DNA of 64,000 nt from contig JBAKBP010007985.1 in NCBI GenBank assembly GCA_037953745.1, positions 30,980 through 94,979 on the forward strand, in the 5' to 3' direction. The notes beneath the pieces are model-generated. The model saw only the letters and a program-made list of their open reading frames with translations, had not been told where the DNA came from and did no database searches. Positions 50,393 through 61,569 of the stretch are shown here, in pieces. The translations under genes and the position numbers were made by a program. Positions within the stretch are counted from its first letter, which is position 1. The number at the start of each line of letters is the position of its first letter. Origin of the DNA: Lithodes maja. Its lineage: Eukaryota > Arthropoda > Malacostraca > Decapoda > Lithodidae.

Positions 50393-53300
50393 ATGGATAA
50401 AAACGATAAAGAGACACCGTCTAGTGGGGTGCTGATCAAAGCCCCTAAAAATCAAAGGGCGGGACTTCGGGGAGTATTAAATAGGCTAATAGTGGACTTA
50501 AACACTTTCATCACTACTGCTGATCTAGAGGAATTGGAGGCCAGATTAGATAACGTCCAGGCTACCCACGGTCGTATTACGGCTCTGAGTGAGGTGATTG
50601 TGGCTGACATGATAGAGGAGGAAGAGATAATTACAGAGTGTGATAATCGCGCCCTCTATGACGAATCTGTCTTTAGGGCGAAGCGCCTATTACAGCGTGC
50701 TGTCACAAGTAAGAAGGGAGGCGATAATGAGGCCCATAGAAGGGCTGACCCAAAACAGACTGTACACCTCCCAAAGCTCAATCTTCCTACATTTGGGGGC
50801 AAGTTAACCGAGTGGTTAGCCTTCTGGGACGTGTTTCGATCTGCGGTTCATGAATCCTCTTTGGATAATGTCCGCAAGTTTTACTATCTGAAGGGACAAA
50901 TGGAAGGAGAGGCCTTACATTTAATAGAGGGTTTTGCAGTAGTGGGCGGTAGTTATCTTGAAGCGGTACACTTATTAGAGTCCACATACGGGGATAGAGA
51001 GCAGTTGAAGATGGCCCATGTCGTTGCCTTGTTGGGGCTCGCAGAACCACAGTATAAGGTTGATGAGTTGACAAACTTCAGGGCAAATATGGAGTGCCAT
51101 ACTCGATCGCTAGACACCCTAGGGCTTACCACGCAGGAAATGATAGTCATTATCTTGCGGCAGAAGCTTCCTATGGCAATACTTGATAAGGTAAGATCAT
51201 TTGAACTGGGGGAGTTCAAAACTCAGTTCAGCAAGGAGATCAATAATCTACAGTTGAACAAAGGGAGAATGTATGTGTCGGGAGGGAGTGAGAATGTGGA
51301 GAAGAGGGGAACAATAAGCATGACAGTGGGGACTAAAGTAAAGAAAGAGGGTGTGTATAAGAAACCTGCTCAGATTCTATGTAAGCTATGTAACAACAAA
51401 CATAAATGGAGTTTCTGCATAAAATACCCGACAAATGAGACAAAACTAGCACAGGCGAAAAGATTGAAGCTATGTGTAGGTTGTCTAAGTGGGGAACATG
51501 GTAAGCAGGGACAATGTACTGCTACATACTTAAGGCCCTGTCGCCACTGCAAAGGACATCACTTTGATAAGTTGTGTCCTACAGCGGATAAAGTCAAAGA
51601 CGTCAAAAATGAGGGTACTACAACTGTGACACTAGGTAGCACGCAAGACACCACTATATTGCCCACAATACAGATTCCCATGGAAGGTAATGACAGTAAC
51701 AAAGTTTGTCGGGTACTTCTAGATCAAGGGTCTCAACGTTCCTTTATAAAGAGGTCCGTACTAGTGGGACTGAAGCACCGAATCGTAGGGGCTGAGACTC
51801 TTCGATTACAGGGCTTCACAGGGGTTACTGATAAACAAGACTACGAGATAGCGGAGATTTCATATTTCTATCGTAAAAACCGGTACTTTATGACTTGTAT
51901 CGTAGTAGACACCCTACCAGAATATGTATCTGTGGGTGTGAAGAAGGTGGAACACGCATTACGTAGCAAAGGGGTTAACTTGTCAGATCCCATGGGAAAT
52001 CAGAGTGAGGTGCATGTTCTACTTGGTGTAGATCATTATTATGAAGTAGTATACCCTGGATTTAAAAAGATGTGTGGTGTAGTTTTAATCCCCACTAAAT
52101 TTGGATACTGCATGAGCGGAAAGGTGCATACTACACAGTCAAAGGTCCTGGTCGACACGGTCTCGATATATAGAGTCAATGTAACCGCGGCAGAGGAGTT
52201 GGGAAGGGAGGATTCCCAACCTAGTGACCCTAAGATGGCTGCCGAGTTCGACCTGGAACGACTGTGGAGATTGGATCACATAGGCATTAATCCTATGGAG
52301 ACTGATTATGACTCGGAAGTTGCGCTACAAAGGTTTGACGAGTCTGTGTGCTACTGTGCCTCAGACAAGCAATATAAAGTTAGTTTACCCTGGAAGAACA
52401 GTGAGATAAGCCTGCCTACCAACTATGGTTTGGCATTAGGTCGCTTGCGCGCATTGCAGCGGAAATTGTCTAACGAACCGAGCACGCGCCAGGCGTATGA
52501 CGATGTATTTCGGAGTTATGAGGATAGGGGCTTTATAGAGAGAGTCGATGTCAGGGAACCGTGTAAGAAGGGTAGGGTTCACTATCTGGCCCATCATGGG
52601 GTAAAGAAAGACAGCGTCACCACACCAATACGGGTGGTGTATGACTGTTCTGCCCACCAAGGACAACAACCCCGTCTAAATGACTGCCTGTTGACAGGTC
52701 CGTCCATGGTGTCGGACCTGTCCCAACATCTATTGCGGTTTAGGCTGGGGAAGTATGCCTATACCAGTGACATCGAGAAGGCATTCTTGATGGTAAAGCT
52801 AATGGAGGAAGATAGAGATGTTACCCGCTTTCTTTGGTTCGGCGACATTAGCGACTCTGAAAGTCCCATCATAATATACCGTTTTCGGGTTGTACTCTTT
52901 GGGGCCACTTGCTCGCAGTTTTTGTTAAATGCCACAATCAGAAAACATCTAGCTGACACTCATGAGGACACAAGTAAACTATCTCGCGGATTATACATTG
53001 ACAATTTGCAGGGTACTAGCGATAGTCAAAATGATTTGTTATGTGCATACTGGCAAGCACGCAGATTGTTTGCGGATGCACATCTATTTCTCCGCGAGTG
53101 GGTTACTAATAGTGAAGATCTTCAGAGTTTAATACAGGTGGATGGTACGGCATCTCTTAACCAGGAAAAGTCCAGAAATTTGGGGATGATCTGGCAACCT
53201 AAACATGACCTACTAACTTTTCAAACAAGGTCTTTTGCTCAGCAGACAGGAGCGCACACCAAAAGAAGTCTGTTGAGCAAAGTTGCGCAATTTTTTGATC

Positions 53301-53743
53301 CTTTGGGTCTAGCATTACCTGTTACCATAAGAGCTAGGATTCTAATGCAGGAAGTTTGGAGACGTAAAATAGGATGGGATGACAGTTTGCCTGAGGACCT
53401 GAATGACCAAGGGACATTGTTGTTGAATGAATATGCCATCCTATGTACTAAACCTATACCTCGTAAAGTGGCGGCGTTCGGTGACGTTACGTTACACACG
53501 TTTTGCTATGCTAGCGCCACGGCATACGGGGTAGCCATATATGTTGTTACTTCATTTGGGGCACATTTAGTTACAGCCCGGGCCAAGGTAGCCCCGGTTA
53601 AAAAGGTAACTATCCCTAAAATGGAATTGACTGCCATGCTGCTATTAGCACGTCTGGTGCAACATGTACGCGCAGCATACGAGAGCGAATTAAATATTGA
53701 AATCGTTCATGTATGGTGCGATAGTCAGGTCGCACTCAACTAG
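50393..53743 (+). pseudogene. BEL copy 2 gag-protease-RT-RNase H
   Basis: An open frame of 1,116 codons. The gag DUF1759 region starts near residue 122 (LPKLNLPTFGGKLTEW). Cys/His knuckles lie at about 329-395 (CKLCNNKHKWSFC, CVGCLSGEHGKQGQC, CRHCKGHHFDKLC). The protease has VLLDQGSQRSF near 440. The reverse transcriptase has VVYDCSAHQGQQPRLNDCLL, TSDIEKAFLMV and YIDNLQG near 868 (YxDN is a known BEL/Pao variant of YxDD). RNase H begins FCYASATAYG near 1037, where related proteins have Asp in place of Tyr. The frame stops at TAG 53741-53743 after WCDSQVALN, where a Trp codon is expected. Confidence 0.92.
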
Positions 53744-54661
53744 ATACATAGCAAGAAGTCTCTGCCAGTTTATGTGCGGAATAGGGTAGATGAGATTAGA
53801 GCCCTTTTGCCAGACGTTGCTTATCATTATGTAAATACAAAAGAAAACCCTAGTGATCTCATAACTAGGGGTATAACGGCTAGCCAGTTAATGAAGTCCG
53901 AATTGTGGTGGCATGGTCCAAAGTGGCTGCTCCATGAAAGTGAATGGACGATATGGCATGCTGTTGGTGAGGGACTTCTGCCACTGGAAACAGTGGCAGT
54001 TACAGCCCAACCAAATGAGCCACCGGGTCCTATCATGAAGTGGGCAAGATTCGGTGACTATAATAAACTAGTCAGAGTTGTAGCTTGGGTGTTGCGATAT
54101 GTATCCAATCTCAAGCTTAAAGTAACGGGCCAACTCTGCAACAGGGGTCACAACATTGATGCTCGTGAATTTAAAGCAGCTGAAGTAACTTTGATCAAAT
54201 GGGTTCAAGTAGAAACCTTTTCCAATGAATTAGAATCCTTGAAAAGCTCGAATAAGACATTGATGCCTAATATAGTGCGTCAACTACGGTTGCACCTAGA
54301 CAATGGCCTCATCAGGTGTGAGGGTCGCCTGAAGTGGTCGGGTGTACCAGACAGCACAAACCGACCTATACTTATGCCAACAAGACATCACGTTACTGAT
54401 CTATTGATCATACGTGCACATAGGGAAGTAAAACACTACGGAGTATGTCATATTATATCAAATTTACGTCTCACATGGTGGATACCCAGAGTTCGACAAG
54501 TAGCTCGACGCGTAGTGAGAAAGTGTGTAATATGCCAGAGACTAAAGGGTAAACCATATGCAACTGAACCAGCTCCACCTCTACCTGAATGCCGTGTAAA
54601 GCACGTAGAACCTTTCCAAGCGGTAGGATTACACAGGGGCATTGAAGACGAGGGAGCATGA
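53744..54661 (+). pseudogene. BEL copy 2 integrase, N-terminal part
   Basis: It continues the frame after the TAG: VNTKENPSDLITRG (end of RNase H/connection), then the integrase zinc-binding H2C2 module with HREVKHYGV and CVICQRLKGK. The frame is lost at about 54630, where four bases are missing in the conserved stretch carrying the first catalytic Asp, and ends at TGA 54659-54661. Confidence 0.88.
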
Positions 54662-55676
54662 GAAGGTTTATATATTATTGTTTACCTGTGCGACGTCTCG
54701 AGCGGTACACCTAGAACTATGTGATAATATGTCTAGCGAAGAATTTATGCTGGCGTTCAGACGGTTTTGTGCCCGTCGTTCATTCCCTCAACTCATTCTT
54801 AGCGACAATGCTCCCACTTATGTCCAAGCATCAAAATATCTAAAGGATATGAGTAGTGATCCTACTGTTATCACTTTTTTGGGAGAGAAGAAGTGCGAAT
54901 GGAGGTTCATTCCAGTTAAGGCACCTTGGTTTGGTGGAATGTGGGAACGATGTGTCGGCATAGTAAAGTCAGGACTAAGAGCGGTTGTAGGACGTGCTCT
55001 ATTAAAGAAAAGTGAGTTGACGACAGTCCTCACAGAAATAGAGGCAGTCGTGAATGATCGCCCGCTTACATTTGTGTACACCGACCTGCAAGAACCACTA
55101 CCATTAACGCCAGCTCACTTGCTATATGGAAAACCATTGACTGTGTTTCCATCTGATTTTCAGTCCATAGTAGGGTTAGAGGATCCCTCGTTGTACTCTG
55201 AGGTAGCGGTGTCTAAGAGATACCAGTATATATCCAGGATAATCGAGGATTTTAGGAAACGGTGGATTAGTGAATATCTGCTAGCATTGAGGGAAAGGAG
55301 TGTAACTCCCTCTGGTAGACCAACGGCACCTACAGTTGGTGAAGTTGTTTTAATTAAAGAAGATAGTCCTCGTTTATACTGGAAATTAGGCCGCGTATTG
55401 GAGGTATACAAGGGGGCAGACTCTGTAGAGCGGGTGGCGCTATTGAAGACAGCCACTGGAACTACTGTTCGTCCTATCGCACGTTTGTACGCTTTGGAGC
55501 CCGATTCCGCATTGCAATCTGAGGCTCCACCTGTTATTGCTGGGTCCGAGGATTCTCAAAGGAACGACTCACCTCTTACTGATGGTGATCATTCTCGGAC
55601 CGGGACGCGTCCCAGACGCGCTGCTGCTGGCGCCGTCGACTTGTGGCGTCAGAAGATAGCCTCTGGGCAACTTTAG
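54642..55676 (+). pseudogene. BEL copy 2 integrase core and C-terminal domain
   Basis: The downstream frame of 344 codons holds the rest of the catalytic core: LILSDNAPTYVQASKYL with the second catalytic Asp and WFGGMWERCVGIVKSGL with the Glu. A DUF5641-type C-terminal domain follows (TVGEVVLIKED, YWKLGRVLEVYKG). The first catalytic Asp lies in the damaged junction, so the copy should have no active integrase. Confidence 0.9.
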
Positions 55677-55696
55677 GTTTAAGGTGGGGTTCAGGT

Positions 55697-55715
55697 CTTT
55701 TTTGTGGGGGGAGTG
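55697..55715 (+). promoter_or_regulatory. Polypurine tract region
   Basis: CTTTTTTGTGGGGGGAGTG immediately precedes the 3' LTR. The GTGGGGGGAG stretch is the likely plus-strand primer. Confidence 0.65.
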
Positions 55716-56512
55716 TATCGTATAAATACGATAGAATATGACTCTTTTGTGATCTCGTATGTCTCTGTGACGTCACGATCTCTCCTACAGCATGACGTAG
55801 GACGAGTAGATCGTATATTATAAGATTGTAAATAAGTTAAGTTATAAAAGGCCTAATATGCTATTAAGCAATATTGCCATGGTCTTATGTAGTATATATG
55901 AATTTATCGTATATATTAATATAATTTATCGTATAGAGCAACCTAAATGCGGTACGATAATTTGGGCTCCTGGCGGTTTGCCAAGGCAGCAAGGTGTGCT
56001 TTTGAGGTACGCCAGAGCCTTCACGAACACCAACCAGTTAACATCTAATTTTCCGCCCTCAGTTGATCGTGCTTTTGTGCCTGTAATCACAATACACATA
56101 CAGCAATACACTCAGCTACACCATCACGACGCTCTCATCGACATCATGACTGACTGATAGATAAGCATACATTATAATAATCATGTCCATTCCCATGTAA
56201 TCATTTATTCTTTCTTTAACTTGACTCGTGTCTTGGGACCGAAGTCTCGTTCCCCATTGTCCACCGCCATATTGGATAAAACGTTCTCCCTTGCCTCATT
56301 GCCACGTGGAACTATTGGTGAGTTAATTCCTGGCTAATATTAACCCTTATAACCTTACCCTATATATACATTTGTTATGTGAGACCTTTGGATATAAATT
56401 AGCTTGTTTCAGATTGAATTCAATTTAGATATAAAGTAGGTTTCATTTAGATTGATTTTATTTGATTCATTATAGCTTAGTAATATTTAACTTCCATTGA
56501 TAGTTTACCACA
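55716..56512 (+). repeat. BEL copy 2 3' LTR
   Basis: 797 bp, the same start, TATA-like box (55843-55850), 99-codon frame (55858-56157) and end as the 5' LTR. Confidence 0.93.
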
Positions 56513-56592
56513 TAGACTGTAGCTACATTCTCTACCCTGGCGAGTCCTAGCGAGTAAGCCATGCGGTTCTGGGGGAAGCGGTGAGCGTCACA

Positions 56593-57071
56593 CCCCACCC
56601 AAGATTTTTAAGAGGCTCCAACTATGAGCTCTAAATCTGACACGCAGAACCCATACAAAATTCGCCACTCCTAGCCACCCAGCGACAATGAAATGTAAAG
56701 CACAGTTCTCTTCAAAATAACACATTATAAAAATGAACAACCCTTCCCAACACAATAGATTAAATTACATAGTTATGCTCATAAGAGCGAGCTTCACTAG
56801 CCCAGCCTTCTGAGAGGAGTACAACTCAGAATTGCTGCTATAACATACTTAAACAAAATTTAACTAACAAAGAAAGAGTTTTTATAGGATTTTTATATTT
56901 TTAATATGTTTATGGCGGCTGCACTACAGGGGCAAGCCTAGTTTTTTCTTCTATACCAACACAGCAACTCCTACTTTACGATCCAATACGCTGGGCTACA
57001 CACGCGAGCCAACAAGCACCAGACGTAAACATACTAATCAAACCAAAGTAGGAGGCTACCCTTGTGATGAT
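56593..57071 (-). other. Gypsy 3' untranslated region and polypurine tract
   Basis: Between the pol stop and the 3' LTR no coding domain is seen. The complement of 56593-56602 is a purine run (TTGGGTGGGG) next to the LTR. Confidence 0.6.
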
Positions 57072-59600
57072 CTACCCCGGGTCTTCCACCCTCGATAAGC
57101 AATCTGCAATCACATTCTCAGAACCGGCAATATGGCGTATGTCTAGGTTGTATTCCTGCAACATTAATGACCACCTGGTCAGCCTCATATTCCGGTTATG
57201 CAATTGATTCAGGAACTTGAGGGAGTGATGGTCGGTGTAGATCACCACAACTGGTCCATAGGCTGGAACATACACCTCAAAGTGCCTGAGCGCTAGCACA
57301 ATCGCCAGCAGTTCCTTCTCAACTACTGAATAGTTCTTCTGCGCCGAGTTGAACTTTTTTGAGAAGAAACTGACTGGGTGCTCCAGCCCATCTTCGTCTG
57401 ATTGCATCAGAACAGCACCAGCCCCCACACCACTGGCATCAGTTGCCAGCTGGAATGGTCGGCTAAAGTCCGGGGCCCTGAGGATTGGGTGAGTACACAA
57501 CAGGTGTTTTACTAGCAAAAAAGCCCTCTCACACTCAGGCGCCCACTTAAACTTTCTATCTTTGGCCAATAGGTCCGTCAGAGGAGCCAGCACAGTAGAA
57601 TAGCCCTTTATAAAGCGGCGGTAGTAACCAATCATGCCCAAAAACCTCATGATCTGCTTCTTGGTGGACGACCTGGGGAAGTGGTTAATAGCCAATATCT
57701 TGTTCTGTGGGGGGCACACCTGGCCCAAACCCATCATGAACCCCAGATACTGCACGGTAGCCTGCACAAAATCACACTTTCCCAGGTTGACCACCAAGTT
57801 TGCCTCGCTTAATTTCTTAAATAGGGATTCTACATGTTCACAGTGGCTCTTGAAATCGTCATCGTAGATAATGACGTCGTCCAGGTACACGGTACAGTTC
57901 GGAATGTCAGCCACTAACTCGTTCATCAAGCTTTGGAAGGTCGCTGGTGCGTTCTTTAGACCGTACGGCATGACATTACAACGATATGTAGCACCATCCA
58001 CCACAAAACCACACACCTCTTTCGCCCGTTCAGACAAAGGCACCTGCCAGTAACCTTTTACCAGGTCCACCTTGGTCAAGAACTTGGCCCTGCCAATCTT
58101 GTCTACACAGTCATCGACCCGAGGAAGAGGATATGGGTTGGTGGGAGTCAAGCCGTTTAGCCTGCGGTAATCAACACAGAAGCGCACCTTGCCATCCGGC
58201 TTAGGTTGCAGCGTTACGGGAGATGTCCACTTTACCGCCCCCTTCTCGATCAGTCCCTGTTGCAACATATACTCCAACTCCGCCCGGAGGGCCGGAAGTT
58301 TAACAGGGGGCACCCTATAGGGCACTGATTTGAAGGGTGGGTGGTCTCCGACGTCAACGTCGTGCACCTCATGAGTAGTGAGGCCTGGGTGTTCCGCAAA
58401 TACAGTAGGGTATAAACAGAATAGGCGCTCGACAGCCACACGCTGTTGCTCAGGTAGGTGTTGCAAAGCCTCATGAGCCGCCTGTCTCGTGTTTCCCGCC
58501 CACTGATCTGCAGAAACATGATAATCCCAGTTGTCATCCACCTGCGCATGACTGTCCCGTTCTCCTTCTCCACCTTGACTGCTGAAAGTCATCACGGGGA
58601 CAGTGAGAGGCTCAGGTGGGCGCCTCACATACCTCTTCATCAGGTTGACATGACATAACTGATTCCTCTTACGCCTGTCTGGAGTGGCCACCAGGTAATC
58701 TAAGTCCGAGAGCTTCTCTGCTACCCTATAAGGACCAGCGTACTTTGCGGATAAGGGGTGACCTACAAGAGGGAGTAGTGTCAACACCTCCTGACCCACG
58801 TGAAACTCCCTGAGTTTCACCTTGTGGTCGTACCTGTCCTTCATGAGGGCCTGAGAGCCTACCAGATTGTGTCCAGCCAACTCCAGACTACGCAACATTC
58901 GTTCTCTACTCTCAAGTTCGACAGCACCGTCACTACACTTTAGAACCTCCGGGTCTTCTAGCTGCAATTTGCGAATATCTGAGGGAGCAAGCCTGTCTAA
59001 GTGTTTGCGAAACAACTCATGCCCTCCCCCAACATCGAACTTTGCATCCCGTTGCTCTCTACGTGTATACCGTTGCTGCCTCTGAGTCTCTTTAAGCCCT
59101 GCCTCTACACTCTCAGTGACAGGTGGTGGTGCTTCTCCAGACTCTAATAATGGTGCTAATACTGAGTCCCCGAGAAGCGCTGTTGGTACTAGACTCTCCA
59201 CCGTATCAGCTTTCAGCACCTTCTTGTGACCGTTCCTCCACTTATTTGAAGACTGTTGGTTAGGCTGTGACTCCCTGAATGCGAGAGATCTGGTTACAAC
59301 ACACGCCATTGGTTGCACCTGACACTTCTCAACCCACTCCTGTTCCTCCCTACTCACGTCGGCCGGCTCCTCGGCAACGACTAAGGGTGAAACATTAGAA
59401 GCAGGCACCGCAAAGTCATTGCCGAGAAGGAGGTCGACGCCCCCAACAGGCAATTTCTCCACGATTCCCACATCCAGTTCACGAGTCACACCGTCAGCTT
59501 CAAGCTCCATTCTAACAAGCGGGTATGACCTAGTTGCATTAACTCCCTGCACCACAACTACCCGCGCCGCATTTATGGGTCTACCAGTGAAATTCTTCAA
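57072..59600 (-). pseudogene. Gypsy pol: protease end, integrase C-terminus, RT, RNase H
   Basis: 842 codons open. Residues 1-65 are the C-terminal half of a retroviral-type protease (DLLLGNDF at 56-63). Residues 185-230 resemble the segment before integrase (RKLQLEDPEVLKCSDGAVE). Residues 235-325 are an integrase C-terminal region with the GPY/F module (LMKDRYDHKV, KYAGPYRV, CHVNLMKRY). The zinc finger and DDE core that should lie between about 230 and 235 are missing without breaking the frame. The reverse transcriptase spans 430-680 (FCVDYRRLN, TKVDLVKGYWQVPL, catalytic YLDDVIIY at 572-579) and RNase H 715-835 (ATDASGVGAGAV, EKELLAI, YTDHHSL). Integrase before RT is the order described for Gmr1-like gypsy elements. 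Confidence 0.88.
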
Positions 59601-60100
59601 GAGTGTCTGAGAGGCACCTGGTCACACAAAAGCTGTACCCCGTGCTTCTTGCCCCCCCACTTCACGCAGCCACACCCTCTATGGTCGCAAAAGGCATCGC
59701 GGACAGGGTTCGAGCCTTCCGGATCCTTCTTCACTGGCGGTGCTCCATCCTCTGATCTTATGCCTCCAGCAAACAGGGAAGACTTCTGGAACACCCCAAT
59801 GCTGCGAGCCAATGACACAGCCGCCGTGGGAGGTCTGCTCGGACAAGCTTTTGCCATGTGCCCCTCTTTGTGACAGTGATAACACTCAAATTTCCCCTTG
59901 GACTTATACTGAGGTGTAAAAGTCCCCTGACCCATCTTAAACGGGGCGGTGCTAGGTTTGTGATCAGTCTTGGTGTCATTGCTTTTAAATTTATGTGTGT
60001 CCATATTCCGGGGAGGGGGAGGGTAACGCTCCTTAACGCCTACATCGTTTCTCTGTGCAGAGCCGCACCCCCGAATTAGTGACAACCGACGATCAGCCAT
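59597..60100 (-). pseudogene. Gypsy gag C-terminus with CCHC knuckle, protease start
   Basis: It contains a CCHC zinc knuckle, CYHCHKEGHMAKAC (about residues 74-87), used for RNA packaging, then a second Cys cluster (CDHRGCGCVKWGGKKHG), and reaches the protease active-site region at VQLLC just before the frame ends. A one-base loss within the active-site triad puts the rest in the pol frame. A stop precedes this frame at the junction with the previous gag piece. Confidence 0.82.
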
Positions 60101-60133
60101 CTCTGCTGCTTCTACGAGAGTTCTTGGGTTCTT

Positions 60134-60646
60134 CTATTTAAGGTTTAAAGTCAAGTCGCCGCCCGTACACTTATAAAACTGCTCTAGAAGCATCAACTGT
60201 TTCATCTCATCAAACGTAGTTGTCTTCTCTGGTCTGAGCCAGTTTCCCATAGCGTCGGACTGGTCCCGGGCGTGCTCCAAGAAGGTACTGTCTCGCCCCT
60301 TAGTCACACCCCGGAACTTTAACCTATATGTCTCGGGTTGTAGCTCGTATGCCCGCAGGACAGCCTCCTTGAGCTCCTCATAAACAACGCAGGACTCCAA
60401 AGGCAGTGCATCGTAAGCCTTGAGCCCCTTACCTACGAGTCTAGATGACACAAGGGCCGCCCACTTAACTTCAGGCCACTGATGCTCCCGGCACTTCTTC
60501 TCAAATCTATTGAAAAACTCTGTGACACCAGACTCGTCAAATACAGGGACCAGTTTGAGAAGGTACGACAGAGACTGATCATGCGCACGGTTTCCAGTAC
60601 CGAGTCGCTGTCCCGTCGTCTCAACACGAGACTTCTCTAAATCCAT
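60134..60646 (-). pseudogene. Gypsy gag, capsid-like middle part
   Basis: KLVPVFDESGVTEFFNRFEKK, WPEVKWAALVSSRLVGKGLKAY and ESCVVYEELKEAVLRAYELQ are typical of a gypsy capsid (retrotrans_gag/SCAN-like) fold. The frame is continuous with its neighbours apart from single in-frame TAG codons at each end (60134-60136 and 60701-60703), so these are nonsense changes rather than separate genes. Confidence 0.82.
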
Positions 60647-60700
60647 GTCGGCACAGTATCTTGTAGATTCTAGTTCAGTCCTAAGCTCAGCTTCCCTCGT

Positions 60701-61381
60701 CTATTGCTGCATCCTAGCCAGCTCTTTTCTCTCTTCTATCTTAGCTAGCTCTTTTCTCTCTTCTATCTTAGCTAGCTCTTTTCTCTCTTCTATCTTAGCT
60801 AGCTCTGTCTGCTGTTGACTCTGATGTTTTGCCATCTCGAGCCGAAAGAGCATCTCCGGGGTCAAACCTTGAGGAGGAGGAGGAGATGCAATGATGTTAG
60901 AAATACCTGGTGATCCCCCCAGGGGCAAACCACCCTGCCAGTCACTACCCCCCTGCGGAAGCGTGCTCAGGGTCGGTACTCCAATAGGAGGATTGGGAGT
61001 CGAGTGAAGGGGAGGCTCGGCCAAAGGGCTCTGAGCACTCACCCTACCTCGTACGCCAGTCACCCCACCCAGCACACACGTTATCAGGTCATCCTTGGTC
61101 ATGCCACTAGTACATACATGACCGATAGCTGCGGCTAAGCACTGGAGACTGTACCGATTCATACCCACCAACCGGTCGGAAGTAACAGGCCATTGTAAAA
61201 AATTCCCTGCATCCTCCTCACTGTTCACCAAGTTAACAACCTGCCCATGCTGCTGCTCCTCAGCTTCTACATCACGTACTGTGTCTTCATCCTGCACTGA
61301 TCCGCTATAAGACATGATGCTCACTGAAGATTTTTCACTTTGATACACAAAAAAGAAGTACCCCAAACTCTTATACCACAA
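60701..61381 (-). pseudogene. Gypsy gag, N-terminal part
   Basis: The likely start is ATG 61315 (MSYSGSVQDED), although an upstream ATG at 61381 is in frame. Residues after about 60 include TKDDLITCVLGGVTG, a Pro/Gly-rich linker and, near the end, three copies of a nine-residue Glu/Lys repeat (KIEERKELA) encoded by a 27-bp tandem repeat at about 60717-60803. The frame ends at TAG 60701-60703, then continues into the capsid part. Confidence 0.78.
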
Positions 61382-61549
61382 TATTCACAATAAAAAATTC
61401 TCGGAGACAGCTTAAGTGCTATATTACTTTGCTAAAAAATAATTCTTGCATGTCCTCAAAAAATATTCCACAAAATCAACAAATGTTCACTGCCTAAACT
61501 GTGAGAAAAATCTGCACAATAACCTGCAATTATATGTCAGTTCACCAAA

Positions 61550-61567
61550 TCCTGAGCTAGGTCGCCA
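61550..61567 (-). promoter_or_regulatory. Gypsy primer-binding site
   Basis: On the minus strand, two bases after the 5' LTR, is TGGCGACCTAGCTCAGGA. The first eight bases match the complement of tRNAs ending GGTCGCCA, as some arthropod tRNA-Arg do; beyond that I cannot assign the tRNA. Confidence 0.5.
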
Positions 61568-61569
61568 TT

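Larger units (their letters stand above)
49184..56512 (+). mobile_element. BEL/Pao retrotransposon copy 2, complete but defective
   Basis: 7,329 bp with two 797-bp LTRs. The 5-bp target duplication TAGAC (49179-49183, 56513-56517) occurs once at the matching place in the intact gypsy LTR near 63292, giving the empty site. Order: LTR, primer-binding site, remnant of the SGNH ORF, gag-protease-polymerase, integrase, polypurine tract, LTR. Lesions in pol are a TAG in place of a Trp codon, a 4-nt loss in integrase and a substituted RNase H Asp. Confidence 0.93.

Noticed and set aside
52985..53010. YIDN in place of YxDD as an inactivating RT mutation
   Set aside because: YxDN occurs naturally in many BEL/Pao reverse transcriptases, so it is not counted as a lesion.
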